From: an uncultured Clostridia bacterium
Lineage (GTDB): Bacteria > Bacillota > Clostridia > Oscillospirales > Acutalibacteraceae
DNA: 64,000 nt
Assembly: GCA_947625785.1 (NCBI GenBank)
Contig: CANQPS010000012.1
Coordinates: 1 to 64,000, forward strand
Reading direction: 5' to 3'
Shown: in pieces, positions 23,777 through 32,783 of the stretch
Layout: the number at the start of each line of letters is the position of its first letter
Numbering within the stretch: the first letter of the stretch is position 1
Program-made: the position numbers and the translations under genes
Notes under the pieces: generated by a model
What the model was told of the DNA's origin: nothing
Seen by the model: only the letters and a program-made list of their open reading frames with translations
Databases searched by the model: none

Positions 23777-25399
23777 ATGAGAAAACTGAAAAAGTATAAA
23801 CCCACGAAGCTTATGGCGAAGTCTTCTCATTACGATGAGCAGATGGCAGATTATGCTGTTAGCTTTATTGAGGAACTATGCCATACCAAAGGAACGTGGG
23901 CAGGAAAGAAATTTGAACTGATAGACTGGCAGGAACAGATTATTAGGGATCTGTTTGGGGTATTAAAGCCAAACGGATACAGACAGTTCAATACAGCCTA
24001 TATTGAGATTCCCAAGAAACAAGGAAAATCGGAACTTGCAGCTGCCGTTGCACTTCTTCTTTTATGTGGTGATGGAGAAGAAAGAGCGGAAGTGTACGGA
24101 TGTGCAGCAGACAGAAATCAGGCAAAAATTGTATTTGATGTCGCCGTTGATATGATAAGGTTCTGTCCGGCTCTTATGAAAAGAGTGAAGATACTGGAGT
24201 CGCAGAAGAAAATCATCTACAAACCTACCAACAGTTCCTACCAGGTTCTGTCAGCGGATGTTGCAAACAAGCATGGCTTTAACACGCATGGAGTAATCTT
24301 CGATGAGCTGCACACCCAGCCAAATCGAAAACTCTATGATGTAATGACCCGGGGTTCGGGTGATGCCCGTATGCAACCGTTGTATTTCCTTATTACAACA
24401 GCCGGGAATGACACGAACTCTATCTGCTACGAGATACATCAGAAGGCACTCGACATTGAGGCAGGGCGAAAGATTGACCCTACCTTTTATTCCGTTATCT
24501 ACGGAGCAGATGAGTCTGAAGACTGGACAGACCCTAAAGTGTGGAAAAAGGCAAATCCATCACTTGGTATTACTGTTGCAATAGAAAAAGTAAAAGCTGC
24601 CTGTGACTCTGCAAAGCAGAATCCCGGAGAAGAAAACTCCTTCAGACAGCTAAGACTTAATCAGTGGGTAAAACAATCGATACGATGGATGCCGATGGAA
24701 AAGTGGGATGCCTGCAACTTTGCCGTTAATGAAGATGACCTGGAAGGTCGTGTATGTTACGGCGGACTGGACTTATCCAGTACAACCGATATTACGGCAT
24801 TTGTGCTTGTGTTTCCGCCACTTGATGAGGATGACAAATATATCGTTCTTCCTTATTTTTGGGTGCCGGAAGACACCCTTGACCTTCGAGTGCGAAGAGA
24901 CCATGTTCCCTATGATCTGTGGGAGCGAAAAGGTTACCTGCAGACAACCGAAGGAAATGTTGTTCACTATGGCTGCATTGAGAATTTTATAGAAAGTCTT
25001 GGTGAGAGATTCAACATCAGAGAGATTGCCTTTGACCGTTGGGGAGCAGTACAGATGGTACAGAACCTGGAAGGCATGGGATATACCGTTGTGCCTTTCG
25101 GACAGGGATTCAAGGATATGAGTCCACCGACCAAGGAACTGATGAAGCTTGTGCTTGAACAGAAGATAGCACACGGTGGTCATCCGGTTTTAAGGTGGAA
25201 CATGGATAACATTTTTATCCGTACTGACCCTGCAGGAAACATCAAGGCAGATAAGGAAAAATCATCTGAAATAATTGGCAAAACTCTTTCCTTGTTAAGC
25301 CGGTACTCTCCCGCAGCTCCCGTATCTTCTCTTTACAATCCATGCTCTTGCCCTCATAACAAAAAATACACGTTGCGTATTCATTATAGCATAGTGTAA
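23777..25399 (+). pseudogene. Large terminase subunit, C-terminus lost at a deletion junction
   Basis: Residues 1 to about 497 are a Terminase_1-type large subunit: Walker A-like EIPKKQGKSELAAAV, VYGCAADRNQAKI, Walker B VIFDELHTQ, coupling motif LITTAGNDT, and nuclease acids in CYGGLDLSSTTDITAFVL and IREIAFDRWGAVQMV. The normal ending continues shortly after NIKADKEKS. Here, from about 25266, the frame enters the antisense of an XRE gene (IGKTLSLLSRYSPAAPVS) and stops at 25397. The last nuclease Asp is therefore missing. Portal, protease, capsid and tail genes that always follow are absent, so packaging by this element is impossible. Confidence 0.88.
25266..25343 (-). pseudogene. 5' remnant of an XRE regulator gene
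   Basis: On the minus strand, ATG 25343 begins MDCKEKIRELREST then GLTRKEFCQLFQ, the first helices of a common clostridial XRE protein (usually followed by IPYRTVxxWE). The match breaks off after about 26 codons exactly where the terminase match also ends. A TATAAT lies upstream at 25388-25383 on the same strand and GAGGG before the ATG, so the promoter and start survive. Confidence 0.68.
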
Positions 25400-25614
25400 A
25401 TCAAAAATTTATGCCGCATTATCTAAGGTATTGCCATATTTTTGTTTTTATCAAACAATAACTAGAAAGATTACTCTAAAACTAAATATTAAGCTGCTGG
25501 TTGACATTTATTCTGTTCAGAGTGATATTATAGTATACTGTAAGAATTGTGGCTATATTAAAATAGAAGGATATGGGTACAATAAAAATAAATAAGAACT
25601 ATGGAGGAAATATA
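25400..25614 (+). promoter_or_regulatory. Upstream region and promoter of the tyrosine recombinase
   Basis: No gene is seen in this 215-base gap. TTGACA at 25501-25506 is followed 17 bp later by GATATT (25524-25529), and by overlapping TATAG and TATACT sequences, giving a likely promoter about 80 bases before the recombinase start. Confidence 0.5.
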
Positions 25615-26460
25615 ATGAATGATCTGATAGTAACCAAAGAAAAAATAGATGAGTTCAGAAACTATCTGAGACTTGATGAAAAAAGCGAGAACACCATCGA
25701 AAAGTATATGCGTGACATTAAAGCATTTTGGCAGCATGTGGGAACACAGGCGGTAACGAAGGAACTGGCGATAGCGTATAAGGAAAATCTGCTGTCAAAT
25801 GAGTACGCAGTTCGTAGTGTCAATTCTATGATCGCATCGCTTAATAGCTTTTTTACTTTTGCTGGCTGTGAGCATTTAAAAATAAAGACTATCAAAGAAC
25901 AGCGGCAGATATTCTGCTCAGAAGATAAAGAATTGACGAAAGGAGAATATAATCGCTTACTGAATGCCGCTGAAAGCAAGGGTAACAAACGCCTTAACCT
26001 GATTTTGCAGACAATCTGCGGTACAGGTATTCGTGTAAGTGAGTTAAAGTTTATCACGGTTGAAGCAGTGAAAAAAGGCGAAGCTTTTGTTTTCTGCAAG
26101 GGCAAACGCAGGTCTGTTTTTATTGTCAAAGCATTACAAAAAAAACTGCTCCGCTTTGCAACGGAGCAGAAAATTGAATTGGGTTGTATTTTTATTACAC
26201 GAACAGGAAAACCACTAGACCGGACCAACATATGGAGAGATATGAAAAATCTGTGTAAAGATGCAAATGTCAATCCCGATAAAGTGTTCCCGCACAATCT
26301 CCGTCACTTGTTCGCAAGGGTGTTTTACGGTATCGAAAAGGATATCGCAAAACTTGCTGATATTCTGGGTCACAGCAGCATCAATACAACACGCATATAT
26401 ATTATTTCCACAGGTACAGAACATCGTCAGCGTATGGAAAATATGCGTTTAGTGGTGTAA
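25615..26460 (+). CDS. Tyrosine recombinase, probable DNA invertase of the T7SS promoter
   Basis: A 281-residue tyrosine recombinase of the XerC/D-like type. The N-terminal core-binding domain (residues 1-95) includes SENTIEKYMRDIKAFWQHV; the catalytic domain shows GTGIRVSEL (Arg140), KGKRRSVFI (Lys164), HNLRH (His227, Arg230), GHSSINTTRIYI (His253, nucleophile Tyr262). All catalytic residues are present. ATG 25615 has TATGGAGG 7 bases upstream. It is short and lacks the arm-binding domain of phage integrases, which fits XerD-like invertases. Only 27 bases after its stop lies the first arm of a perfect 24-bp inverted repeat flanking a promoter, so inversion of that segment is its probable job. 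Confidence 0.85.
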   Translation: MNDLIVTKEKIDEFRNYLRLDEKSENTIEKYMRDIKAFWQHVGTQAVTKELAIAYKENLLSNEYAVRSVNSMIASLNSFFTFAGCEHLKIKTIKEQRQIFCSEDKELTKGEYNRLLNAAESKGNKRLNLILQTICGTGIRVSELKFITVEAVKKGEAFVFCKGKRRSVFIVKALQKKLLRFATEQKIELGCIFITRTGKPLDRTNIWRDMKNLCKDANVNPDKVFPHNLRHLFARVFYGIEKDIAKLADILGHSSINTTRIYIISTGTEHRQRMENMRLVV

Positions 26461-26487
26461 AAAATGCTCCGCCGAAAAAGCAGAGCA

Positions 26488-26511
26488 ACATAATTGCCAT
26501 TATGTAATCAT
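26488..26511 (+). repeat. Left arm of 24-bp inverted repeat (recombination site)
   Basis: These 24 bases are the exact reverse complement of 26753-26776. The arm contains its own dyad, ACATAAT (26488-26494) and ATTATGT (26499-26505) around an asymmetric TGCC, the shape of a tyrosine-recombinase core site with two half-sites around a directional spacer. Confidence 0.85.
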
Positions 26512-26552
26512 AATAAATTATCGAAAAGTTAAATATACACTAGTACATATTT

Positions 26553-26581
26553 ATAGTACCATTTTATATCATAATTGTCAA
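26553..26581 (-). promoter_or_regulatory. Promoter inside the invertible segment, facing left
   Basis: On the minus strand, a perfect TTGACA (26581-26576) and TACTAT (26558-26553) are 17 bp apart, and TGG before TACTAT adds an extended -10. As written it fires toward the 3' end of the recombinase gene, away from the T7SS operon. After inversion between the 24-bp arms it would lie at about 26683-26711 and read rightward, with a leader of roughly 100 bases before the ATG at 26822. Confidence 0.65.
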
Positions 26582-26640
26582 TGATTTTTTTGCCGATTAT
26601 TATATAAAAATAGTATTTTCTGTAATAATGACATAACAAA

Positions 26641-26700
26641 TTCAGCCCTGGCAACCGTTTTTTGAAAAACAGTTGATAGAGCCTGAACTTTTATGTCTAT
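26641..26700 (+). terminator. Imperfect stem-loop with T-rich tail inside the invertible segment
   Basis: TTCAG (26641-26645) pairs with CTGAA (26683-26687) and CAACCG (26652-26657) with CAGTTG (26670-26675) apart from one mismatch, capped by complementary T6 and A5 runs, then CTTTTATGTCTATTTTTA. In the present orientation it should block read-through from the recombinase into the T7SS operon. After inversion it would lie behind the promoter. Confidence 0.45.
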
Positions 26701-26752
26701 TTTTATTTTTCGTTTATTTTTATAAAACTTTTATGCTTGTTTAGAGTAAAAA

Positions 26753-26776
26753 ATGATTACATAATGGCAATTATGT
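26753..26776 (-). repeat. Right arm of 24-bp inverted repeat (recombination site)
   Basis: Perfect inverted copy of 26488-26511, with the same internal dyad ACATAAT/ATTATGT around GGCA. The two arms are separated by 241 bases. Downstream only 45 bases remain before the first T7SS gene, with no independent promoter of quality. Confidence 0.85.
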
Positions 26777-26821
26777 ATTTTGAAAGTATGAAATTAAATG
26801 TATTTTTAATGAGGTGATTCT

Positions 26822-27385
26822 ATGCCAAATTATGAAGAATTGTATTACACCGCAAGAAATAAATACTATCAGGCGATAGAAACGAGGAATGCTATACAAA
26901 TAACATCTTCACAACTTCAAGAAAGAAAATTTGGACTTATTAACGAATTGAATCAGCGAAATGCTCAATTAAAAGATTCAAGGCAAAAACTGGCTCTTTT
27001 GCAAGGTGCAGAGAATAAGTGTAGAGAAATTTTGAATAATGAATTTGAAACAATGAAGAAACATATTCAACGGACTGCCGAGGAATATAAAAGAATTCTT
27101 TCATCTGACAAAGGCGTTGCTGATATTCAAGAAATTTACTCAAATGATATCAATTCTACACAAAGTGATTTGAATACAGTCCTGCAAGAGTTAGAAAGAA
27201 AAAGGAGAGAGATGGAAGAAGAAGTCACAGCAGCTCAACAGTCTGTTGATAGCTGCAATGGAGAACTTAACGATATCTCTCATCAGTTAAATAATGTTGG
27301 CGATGTGCGTTATGCACAGTCACAGGTCAACAGTTATTATGCACAAATGAAGGAATACCAACGGAAATGGGAATGTGGATGTTGA
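26822..27385 (+). CDS. Coiled-coil T7SS partner protein
   Basis: A 187-residue protein, helical from end to end, with long heptad-like stretches (ERKFGLINELNQRNAQLKDS, and LNTVLQELERKRREMEEEV) and a short C-terminal WECGC. It has no signal peptide. Small helical proteins encoded directly before LXG-type or WXG100-type effectors act as targeting partners or chaperones (Lap proteins), and this gene comes just before a candidate effector. GAGGTGATTCT precedes the ATG. As the first gene after the invertible promoter, its expression would depend on the switch. Confidence 0.65.
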   Translation: MPNYEELYYTARNKYYQAIETRNAIQITSSQLQERKFGLINELNQRNAQLKDSRQKLALLQGAENKCREILNNEFETMKKHIQRTAEEYKRILSSDKGVADIQEIYSNDINSTQSDLNTVLQELERKRREMEEEVTAAQQSVDSCNGELNDISHQLNNVGDVRYAQSQVNSYYAQMKEYQRKWECGC

Positions 27386-27397
27386 GGTGAAATATGA

Positions 27398-28723
27398 ATG
27401 GCAACGATAACAATTAACAAAACTGGATTTGCACTGGGAACAATCGAGGGATGTTTTGATACGATATTTTTGTCATCTTTAAATTCATCTTCAGAACTAT
27501 CTAAATCATTAATTTCACTTAAAAATCAAATTGATCTTTTTGAGGATACCAAACTTTCTGAAACGGTTCAAACTCTTATTTCTGTTAATAGTCAAAGAAC
27601 AGAATCGTTATGGTTAGCAAATAAAAAGATAATCGAATTTATGCAAGATGTCAGAACTATCGATGAAAAAGTAGCTGATATGGTGCGACAGTTGAGAAAA
27701 GAATTTAATTTACAAATAGAATATACATATTCAAATTCCACTTTTCTTAATGGCAATGAGTATCTTAATGATAATATATACGCAGTAATCGAAGCGGCTA
27801 AAACAGCAGCTGCATTTGCTAGTGGACACCTCAAGCATAGCGGTGCTGGAATATCGTTTGACGATGCCAGAAAAGAAAAAATGATTCATAGGACAGAGAA
27901 TAATTCAGACAATAAACAAGTAACATACGACTATATAGAAAGCAGCGTTTACTCGCACGATAATGAGAGTATGTATGGCAGTGATCAAGGTTCGGCTGCA
28001 GCTATTGCCAAGACCAGCGAAGGAGAAATTACGCCCGAAGAAAATAGGTTTATAGATATAATTAAGAAAAATAAGAAACTTAAGAATATGTCAGATAATG
28101 AACTTTATGAGTATTTATCGGGTATGAATCATGAGGGGTGTGGATATGCCTCGACGGTGAATACCGTATTTGAATATTACATCAATATAGATAATGGCAG
28201 CGAATTATTTAGAAGAAAATTCGGATTCAGCTTAAGAAAAAGAAATGGAGATTTGAACTATGATCTACTGATGGTATATATATATTCGAAATACGACAAT
28301 GTGAAGAAATCGGGTCTTTCTCATAAGGACGAAGACAATTTGATTAAAAAAGTTATGGCGGAAAAGGGTATTGATGGAAAAAGTAAGGTAAAAGTAAAAA
28401 CGAAAGAATATGGCACACTGACGAATAATGAGATAAAAAATTATCTTGCAGAAGGAAAACAGGTAATCATTTCCTCACAGAACGTGGTTTTGTATAATAT
28501 GGATGGTACACTTCTACAAAATTGCGCAGGTGCAGGACATTCTCTTTCGGTAACCGGCGTTACATCAGATGGTAGGATAATAGTTTCTACATGGGGCAAA
28601 AAAGCATATGTCGATAGAAGTGATGAAGGTAATTTTCAAAGTAAAACTGTATTAGATGAAAATGGAAATTCACAAGTAAAACAAGGTATTATGAGTATGG
28701 ATTTTAGTGTTGTAGAATTTTAG
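27398..28723 (+). CDS. Candidate T7SS effector with papain-like cysteine peptidase domain
   Basis: A 441-residue protein. The N-terminal 150 residues are helical and open with MATITINKTGFALG, echoed by MATITFNSNTIGF in the second effector, so this is probably the secretion module. A polar linker (160-220) leads to a C-terminal domain with MNHEGCGYASTVNTVFEYY (Cys near 248), AGAGHSLSVTGV (His near 385) and IIVSTWGKKAYVD, the Cys...His...Trp pattern of C39/papain-like peptidases. Such domains occur as polymorphic toxins or as peptide processors. It has no signal peptide. It lies between the coiled-coil partner and a two-repeat protein that may be its immunity factor. Confidence 0.65.
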   Translation: MATITINKTGFALGTIEGCFDTIFLSSLNSSSELSKSLISLKNQIDLFEDTKLSETVQTLISVNSQRTESLWLANKKIIEFMQDVRTIDEKVADMVRQLRKEFNLQIEYTYSNSTFLNGNEYLNDNIYAVIEAAKTAAAFASGHLKHSGAGISFDDARKEKMIHRTENNSDNKQVTYDYIESSVYSHDNESMYGSDQGSAAAIAKTSEGEITPEENRFIDIIKKNKKLKNMSDNELYEYLSGMNHEGCGYASTVNTVFEYYINIDNGSELFRRKFGFSLRKRNGDLNYDLLMVYIYSKYDNVKKSGLSHKDEDNLIKKVMAEKGIDGKSKVKVKTKEYGTLTNNEIKNYLAEGKQVIISSQNVVLYNMDGTLLQNCAGAGHSLSVTGVTSDGRIIVSTWGKKAYVDRSDEGNFQSKTVLDENGNSQVKQGIMSMDFSVVEF

Positions 28724-28733
28724 GGTGGTTTAG

Positions 28734-29426
28734 ATGATTCAAAATCAAATAAATAAAATTAATAGGGTATGCATAAGAGATGGATATGAATTAATGTATT
28801 CAGATCCCTTGAACCTTGAGATTGACATTAAGTATGGTTCAGCTCTGTTAGATGCTTTGGTTATGTCCATAAAAGACAACCATCTAACGATGAGGAAAAT
28901 TATTTACTCTGTTTCTCTCGAAGATGCTGATGGTAATCCGTTATACAAATTTTCTGTAGACTCATACAGAACAGTATGTATGGATGATGGCTGCAGGTAC
29001 GAAAGGATTGGTAAGCTTGATGATATCCTTTCTGAGATTGAGCAAAGATATCAATTAATAAAAAAGATTAACGAGCATATCCCCGGTGAAAAGTACTATC
29101 AGCTAATAAATCTAGCGAATACTGCCTATTTGCGCGAATTGAAAATAATTCCAATAGATGATTCTATCAACCTATGTCTATCAGAAAAAGTATTAAACAG
29201 CTTGAGATTGTTTGAAAAAAAAGTTTTAATATCTTCTCGAAAAACAAAATCGTACAATATTGCATTTGTTATCAACATATATAATGTGGATGGAAATAGA
29301 CTTTATACTATTCATATTGATGACAAAAAAAAGGCTTATACTTCATCAGGTTATGAATTATCCGGTATTTTTTTAAATCAATTTATTGATTCAATAATGA
29401 CCTGTATACCTGAAAACAATAAATGA
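28734..29426 (+). CDS. Two-repeat protein, candidate immunity factor
   Basis: A 230-residue protein with internal duplication: IYSVSLEDADGNPLYKFSVD in the first half corresponds to FVINIYNVDGNRLYTIHIDD in the second, each followed by a helical segment (KLDDILSEI, FLNQFIDSI). It has no signal peptide, membrane segment or catalytic motif. Its position between two candidate effector genes is that of immunity proteins in polymorphic toxin loci. Its last bases overlap the region just before the second effector. The family is not recognised. Confidence 0.5.
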   Translation: MIQNQINKINRVCIRDGYELMYSDPLNLEIDIKYGSALLDALVMSIKDNHLTMRKIIYSVSLEDADGNPLYKFSVDSYRTVCMDDGCRYERIGKLDDILSEIEQRYQLIKKINEHIPGEKYYQLINLANTAYLRELKIIPIDDSINLCLSEKVLNSLRLFEKKVLISSRKTKSYNIAFVINIYNVDGNRLYTIHIDDKKKAYTSSGYELSGIFLNQFIDSIMTCIPENNK

Positions 29427-29440
29427 ATGGAGGTTGTAAT

Positions 29441-30790
29441 ATGGCAACGATTACTTTTAATAGCAACACAATAGGCTTTACCAAAGGAGTCGGTGGCTAT
29501 GGTAACATTGCTGCAGTCTTCACAAGTGCCGAAATGTCTGCTTCCAAGATGGTTGATTCTCTTAATTCTTTAAAGAAATCATTAGATGTTGCATCGGTAT
29601 TTACTAATGTTGATACTGCGATTCAGCATACTGATAATGCTAATTATCGTGAGAAAGAGAAAAAAAGTGCTATATCTCTTGCCTATCGCAAGATGGAACA
29701 ACTTTTTGAAGATGTCGGAAAAGTTGACAATGAAACAGCCGGTATCATAACAAAACTGAAAAAAGATTTTTATAACAAATATAAATATCTTAAACCTGAA
29801 TGTGAAAAAGGATATTGGGACAAATTATATGACTTGGGTACAAAACTTTGGAAAGGCATATGTGATGTTAATGAAGCTATCAAAAATGTCTTGATGGAGG
29901 TATGTGAATGGGTCAAGGATCATTGGAAGGAACTACTGATCGGTTTTATATTTATTGTTGTGGGTGCACTAATCGCGGTCTTTACTGCGGGAACAGGTGC
30001 TTCATTATGGGCTGTCTTTGGGGCTGCATTGCTCGAAGGATTAGCAAAGGCGATGATAAGTGGTTTGATTACTGGTGCTATTTCCGGTGGATTTACGTTT
30101 GTAGGAGTTTTGTTATCAGGGGGTAGTGTATCTAATGCTTTTTCGCGTACGAGAAAGGCGTTTGGCGATGGTTTTGCTTCCGGCTTTGAAACAGGCGGAC
30201 TAGGTTTCTTTGGACAATCATTAGGCTGTTTGGCTAAAACTTATAAACTTGTCAAAACAATTCATACCGTTGCCACAGTATCTGATAAGCTTTCAACCGG
30301 AACAGATATATTAGAGTATGGTTCTAAAATTGTAAACCGTGTAGTTCCAAATTCGTGGCTTGCTAATGGTTTGAAGAGTGTTACTGAAAATCCGGTTTAT
30401 AATAAAATATCGGAAGTTATAGAATTTGTCAGTACGATATCTGGCGGTGCTGATAAAACTGTAGTTGTATCAGAATACGATGGAAAGCCATCTCAATATC
30501 TCGAAGAAGGTATAGCAGTAAAAGAGAAAAATTCGTCGAATATTTTGACAATGGATAAAGATGGTAAAATATATTATAAACATGAGATATTGTATCGTCA
30601 TAATGGCAGTACTATTATTGAAATGAAAGAAATAATCAGTGAGGTTAGAAAAAATGTGGTTGATTTGTTTACCGGAAATAACAAATATGTTTCGTCGCCT
30701 TCTTCAAATAATATACAAATTAACATAGGAGGTATTAGTATACCCAAGATTGATATTTCTTCGATAAATACTTTTGTTTTAAGCTTATAG
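29441..30790 (+). CDS. Second candidate T7SS effector with hydrophobic core
   Basis: A 449-residue protein with the same opening motif as the first effector (MATITFNSNTIGFTKG) and a helical N-terminal 140 residues. Residues about 155-250 are strongly hydrophobic and glycine-rich: LLIGFIFIVVGALIAVFTAGT, then LLEGLAKAMISGLITGAISGG in part, two or three membrane-insertable helices resembling glycine-zipper toxins. The C-terminal 200 residues are polar and unknown. ATG 29441 lies 9 bases after GGAGG; earlier in-frame starts do not. A pore-forming role is suggested by composition only. Confidence 0.55.
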   Translation: MATITFNSNTIGFTKGVGGYGNIAAVFTSAEMSASKMVDSLNSLKKSLDVASVFTNVDTAIQHTDNANYREKEKKSAISLAYRKMEQLFEDVGKVDNETAGIITKLKKDFYNKYKYLKPECEKGYWDKLYDLGTKLWKGICDVNEAIKNVLMEVCEWVKDHWKELLIGFIFIVVGALIAVFTAGTGASLWAVFGAALLEGLAKAMISGLITGAISGGFTFVGVLLSGGSVSNAFSRTRKAFGDGFASGFETGGLGFFGQSLGCLAKTYKLVKTIHTVATVSDKLSTGTDILEYGSKIVNRVVPNSWLANGLKSVTENPVYNKISEVIEFVSTISGGADKTVVVSEYDGKPSQYLEEGIAVKEKNSSNILTMDKDGKIYYKHEILYRHNGSTIIEMKEIISEVRKNVVDLFTGNNKYVSSPSSNNIQINIGGISIPKIDISSINTFVLSL

Positions 30791-31208
30791 AAAAATTTAT
30801 AGCCTTGTTTTAGAGGACAACTTTTAACATTAGTGGATAATCCTAAAGTTGATAGAGTAAATAAAAAAACAAGAATCTTGTCATAAACAATTGATTGCTG
30901 ATAAAACAGAAATTTTTGAAAAGATTTCAGTTCTATTATCCGACTACTTTAGTAAACTGAGTACTAATAATATTTCTTCTGCTCTACAGTTTTCTGGCAT
31001 TTATTTTTCAACGAATGGAACTTGTGTTTTATCAGGAATTATTGATTTGGATGATGATATCTTAGCTAAATATGATATTGGGCTGGACAACGAATTTGGA
31101 ATAGAAATAATACCACAATTAGAGCTTTTATCATCAAATGACGAAGTCGTAATGGAGATATACTATGATTAAATATAAAATTTATTATTTCTTTATGAGG
31201 TGATGGTT
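30791..31208 (+). other. Gap holding a small possible ORF at 30891-31172
   Basis: The frame 30891-31172 (TTG start, 93 residues: IFEKISVLLSDYFSKLSTNN, GIIDLDDDILAKYDIG) has a protein-like make-up and follows an effector gene, the place for an immunity protein. There is no convincing ribosome site, and it could be the C-terminal part of a longer decayed gene. The 100 bases before it show no promoter I can define. Confidence 0.35.
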
Positions 31209-32783
31209 ATGTCTTATTCAGAAAATATGTCAAATTCAAATTTGGCATTCGGAAGCGGTGAATTTGCAGTAGCATTAAAGTATGCTGAAGCAGCAATTAA
31301 GGAAGAACCAAAGGAAACCGAAGCATATTATGCTGCCGGTAAAGCATGTATGTCGATGGATCAGCCTGATAGAGCTGTTGAGTATTTCACGACCGCCGTG
31401 AAAATTGATAACAAAAACGGGAATGGCTATTTCTTATTGGGTTACGCAAGTGCAATGGCAGGAAAAATGGCTGAGGCTTTAAAAGCATTGACGGAAGCAC
31501 TTGAAAACGACTGCGACGAAATGCTCAAGGGGCAGATATACAAAATTATGGCTATGATCAACACAGATCATGGCGACTTTGAAAATGCCTTGTTGAACAT
31601 TTTCCAAGCAGAACAGTATGTTGGTATTGACTACGAGCTGCTTCGGCAAAAAGCTGGTTGCTACGCAAGTCTGAAAAATTATAGGGAAACACTTTTTACC
31701 CTGAACCAGATGAAACTTTTACAGCCTAACACATATGCAGCTTATAGTCTTGCGTTTCATATTTTCTTGGATCTTGATATCTATGATGAAGCCAAAGCAG
31801 AACTTGACCGTGCTGCTGAGTTCGCTGATTTAAATATGGATTATTACAATGATAGAGTTGCTTACGCAATGATGCATCATCTGACCGATAACTCTCCGGA
31901 GGCACTTAACAGAAGGTGGAAGGATACATTAAGGGAAATAGATACAGCACTGAGGAAAGGAAAGCCTTCAGCTGAACAAGCATATGAATCCTATTTAAGA
32001 GCTGCACAGTTGTATTTATCTTTAGAACAGCCGGATTTAACAATAAGATGCTTGAATGCATCAGAAGATACTGTATCGTCTTTTAATAACGGCTTTTCTG
32101 TCATTGACGATGATGCTAAAAATTCAGTTGATACTCAGATATCGGAGGTCTTATCCCCTGAAGATGAAGAAGAACTTATGCAGGAAAAGTGGGACAATGG
32201 GGAGTTTGATGATATAAGTGAAAAAATACAGGAGGTTCTGGATGAGGTTGGGGATGATGATCCAAAAGAAGCAACTGAAACTGTTCAAAAATACCTGACA
32301 CCGGTTGACGGTGTTCCTGCACCAGAAAAAGAAAAAACTGTACCGTATATGCTCAAGGAATCATTCGAAATAGATCAGCTTCAGCGAGATATGCAAACTT
32401 CACTTTATCTTTCAGCTTATGAGATGAAGAAAGACTATGAAAATATGCTTAATAAAGCCAGAGAATTACAGGCTTCTAATATTGTAGGCAATCAGTATAC
32501 AGGTATTTACTATGAATTGAAGGTGGGTAAATACAGGAATGATGAAAACTGGCAGAAGAAATATCGGGACAGGATTAACTTCTGGATGAAAAAAATGTTA
32601 GAAGATCCAACAGATTATCTGTCTGCAACATACCGCATTCGTTCCTATATTGATATCGGAGATTTTGAAAATGCTGAACAATTATGTAGCTGTATGCCTG
32701 CGGATATGAAAGAATCGCTTATGGAGGAAATTCAGAAGGCTAAGGAGAAAGGAGGTGGTGATGATGGGAATACATCTGAATGA
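31209..32783 (+). CDS. TPR-repeat protein of the T7SS operon
   Basis: A 524-residue cytoplasmic protein. The first 250 residues are tetratricopeptide repeats (LKYAEAAIKEEPKETEAYYA, RAVEYFTTAVKIDNKNGNGY, EALKALTEALENDCDEM), followed by an acidic linker (LSPEDEEELMQE, DEVGDDDPKEATE) and a further helical, TPR-like C-terminal third (YLSATYRIRSYIDIGDFENA). TPR proteins serve as scaffolds and may hold secretion substrates or ATPase components. ATG 31209 is chosen for its spacing from TGAGG. The 3' end overlaps the next start, so translation is coupled. Confidence 0.8.
   Translation: MSYSENMSNSNLAFGSGEFAVALKYAEAAIKEEPKETEAYYAAGKACMSMDQPDRAVEYFTTAVKIDNKNGNGYFLLGYASAMAGKMAEALKALTEALENDCDEMLKGQIYKIMAMINTDHGDFENALLNIFQAEQYVGIDYELLRQKAGCYASLKNYRETLFTLNQMKLLQPNTYAAYSLAFHIFLDLDIYDEAKAELDRAAEFADLNMDYYNDRVAYAMMHHLTDNSPEALNRRWKDTLREIDTALRKGKPSAEQAYESYLRAAQLYLSLEQPDLTIRCLNASEDTVSSFNNGFSVIDDDAKNSVDTQISEVLSPEDEEELMQEKWDNGEFDDISEKIQEVLDEVGDDDPKEATETVQKYLTPVDGVPAPEKEKTVPYMLKESFEIDQLQRDMQTSLYLSAYEMKKDYENMLNKARELQASNIVGNQYTGIYYELKVGKYRNDENWQKKYRDRINFWMKKMLEDPTDYLSATYRIRSYIDIGDFENAEQLCSCMPADMKESLMEEIQKAKEKGGGDDGNTSE

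Noticed and set aside
25662-26297. Minus-strand frame of 211 codons across the recombinase gene
   Set aside because: Antisense to a gene with all catalytic residues, and no ribosome site or recognisable motif.
25615-26460. Recombinase considered as the prophage integrase
   Set aside because: It lies beyond the prophage deletion junction, is short without an arm-binding domain, and is beside its own inverted repeat rather than an attP-like site. Not fully excluded.
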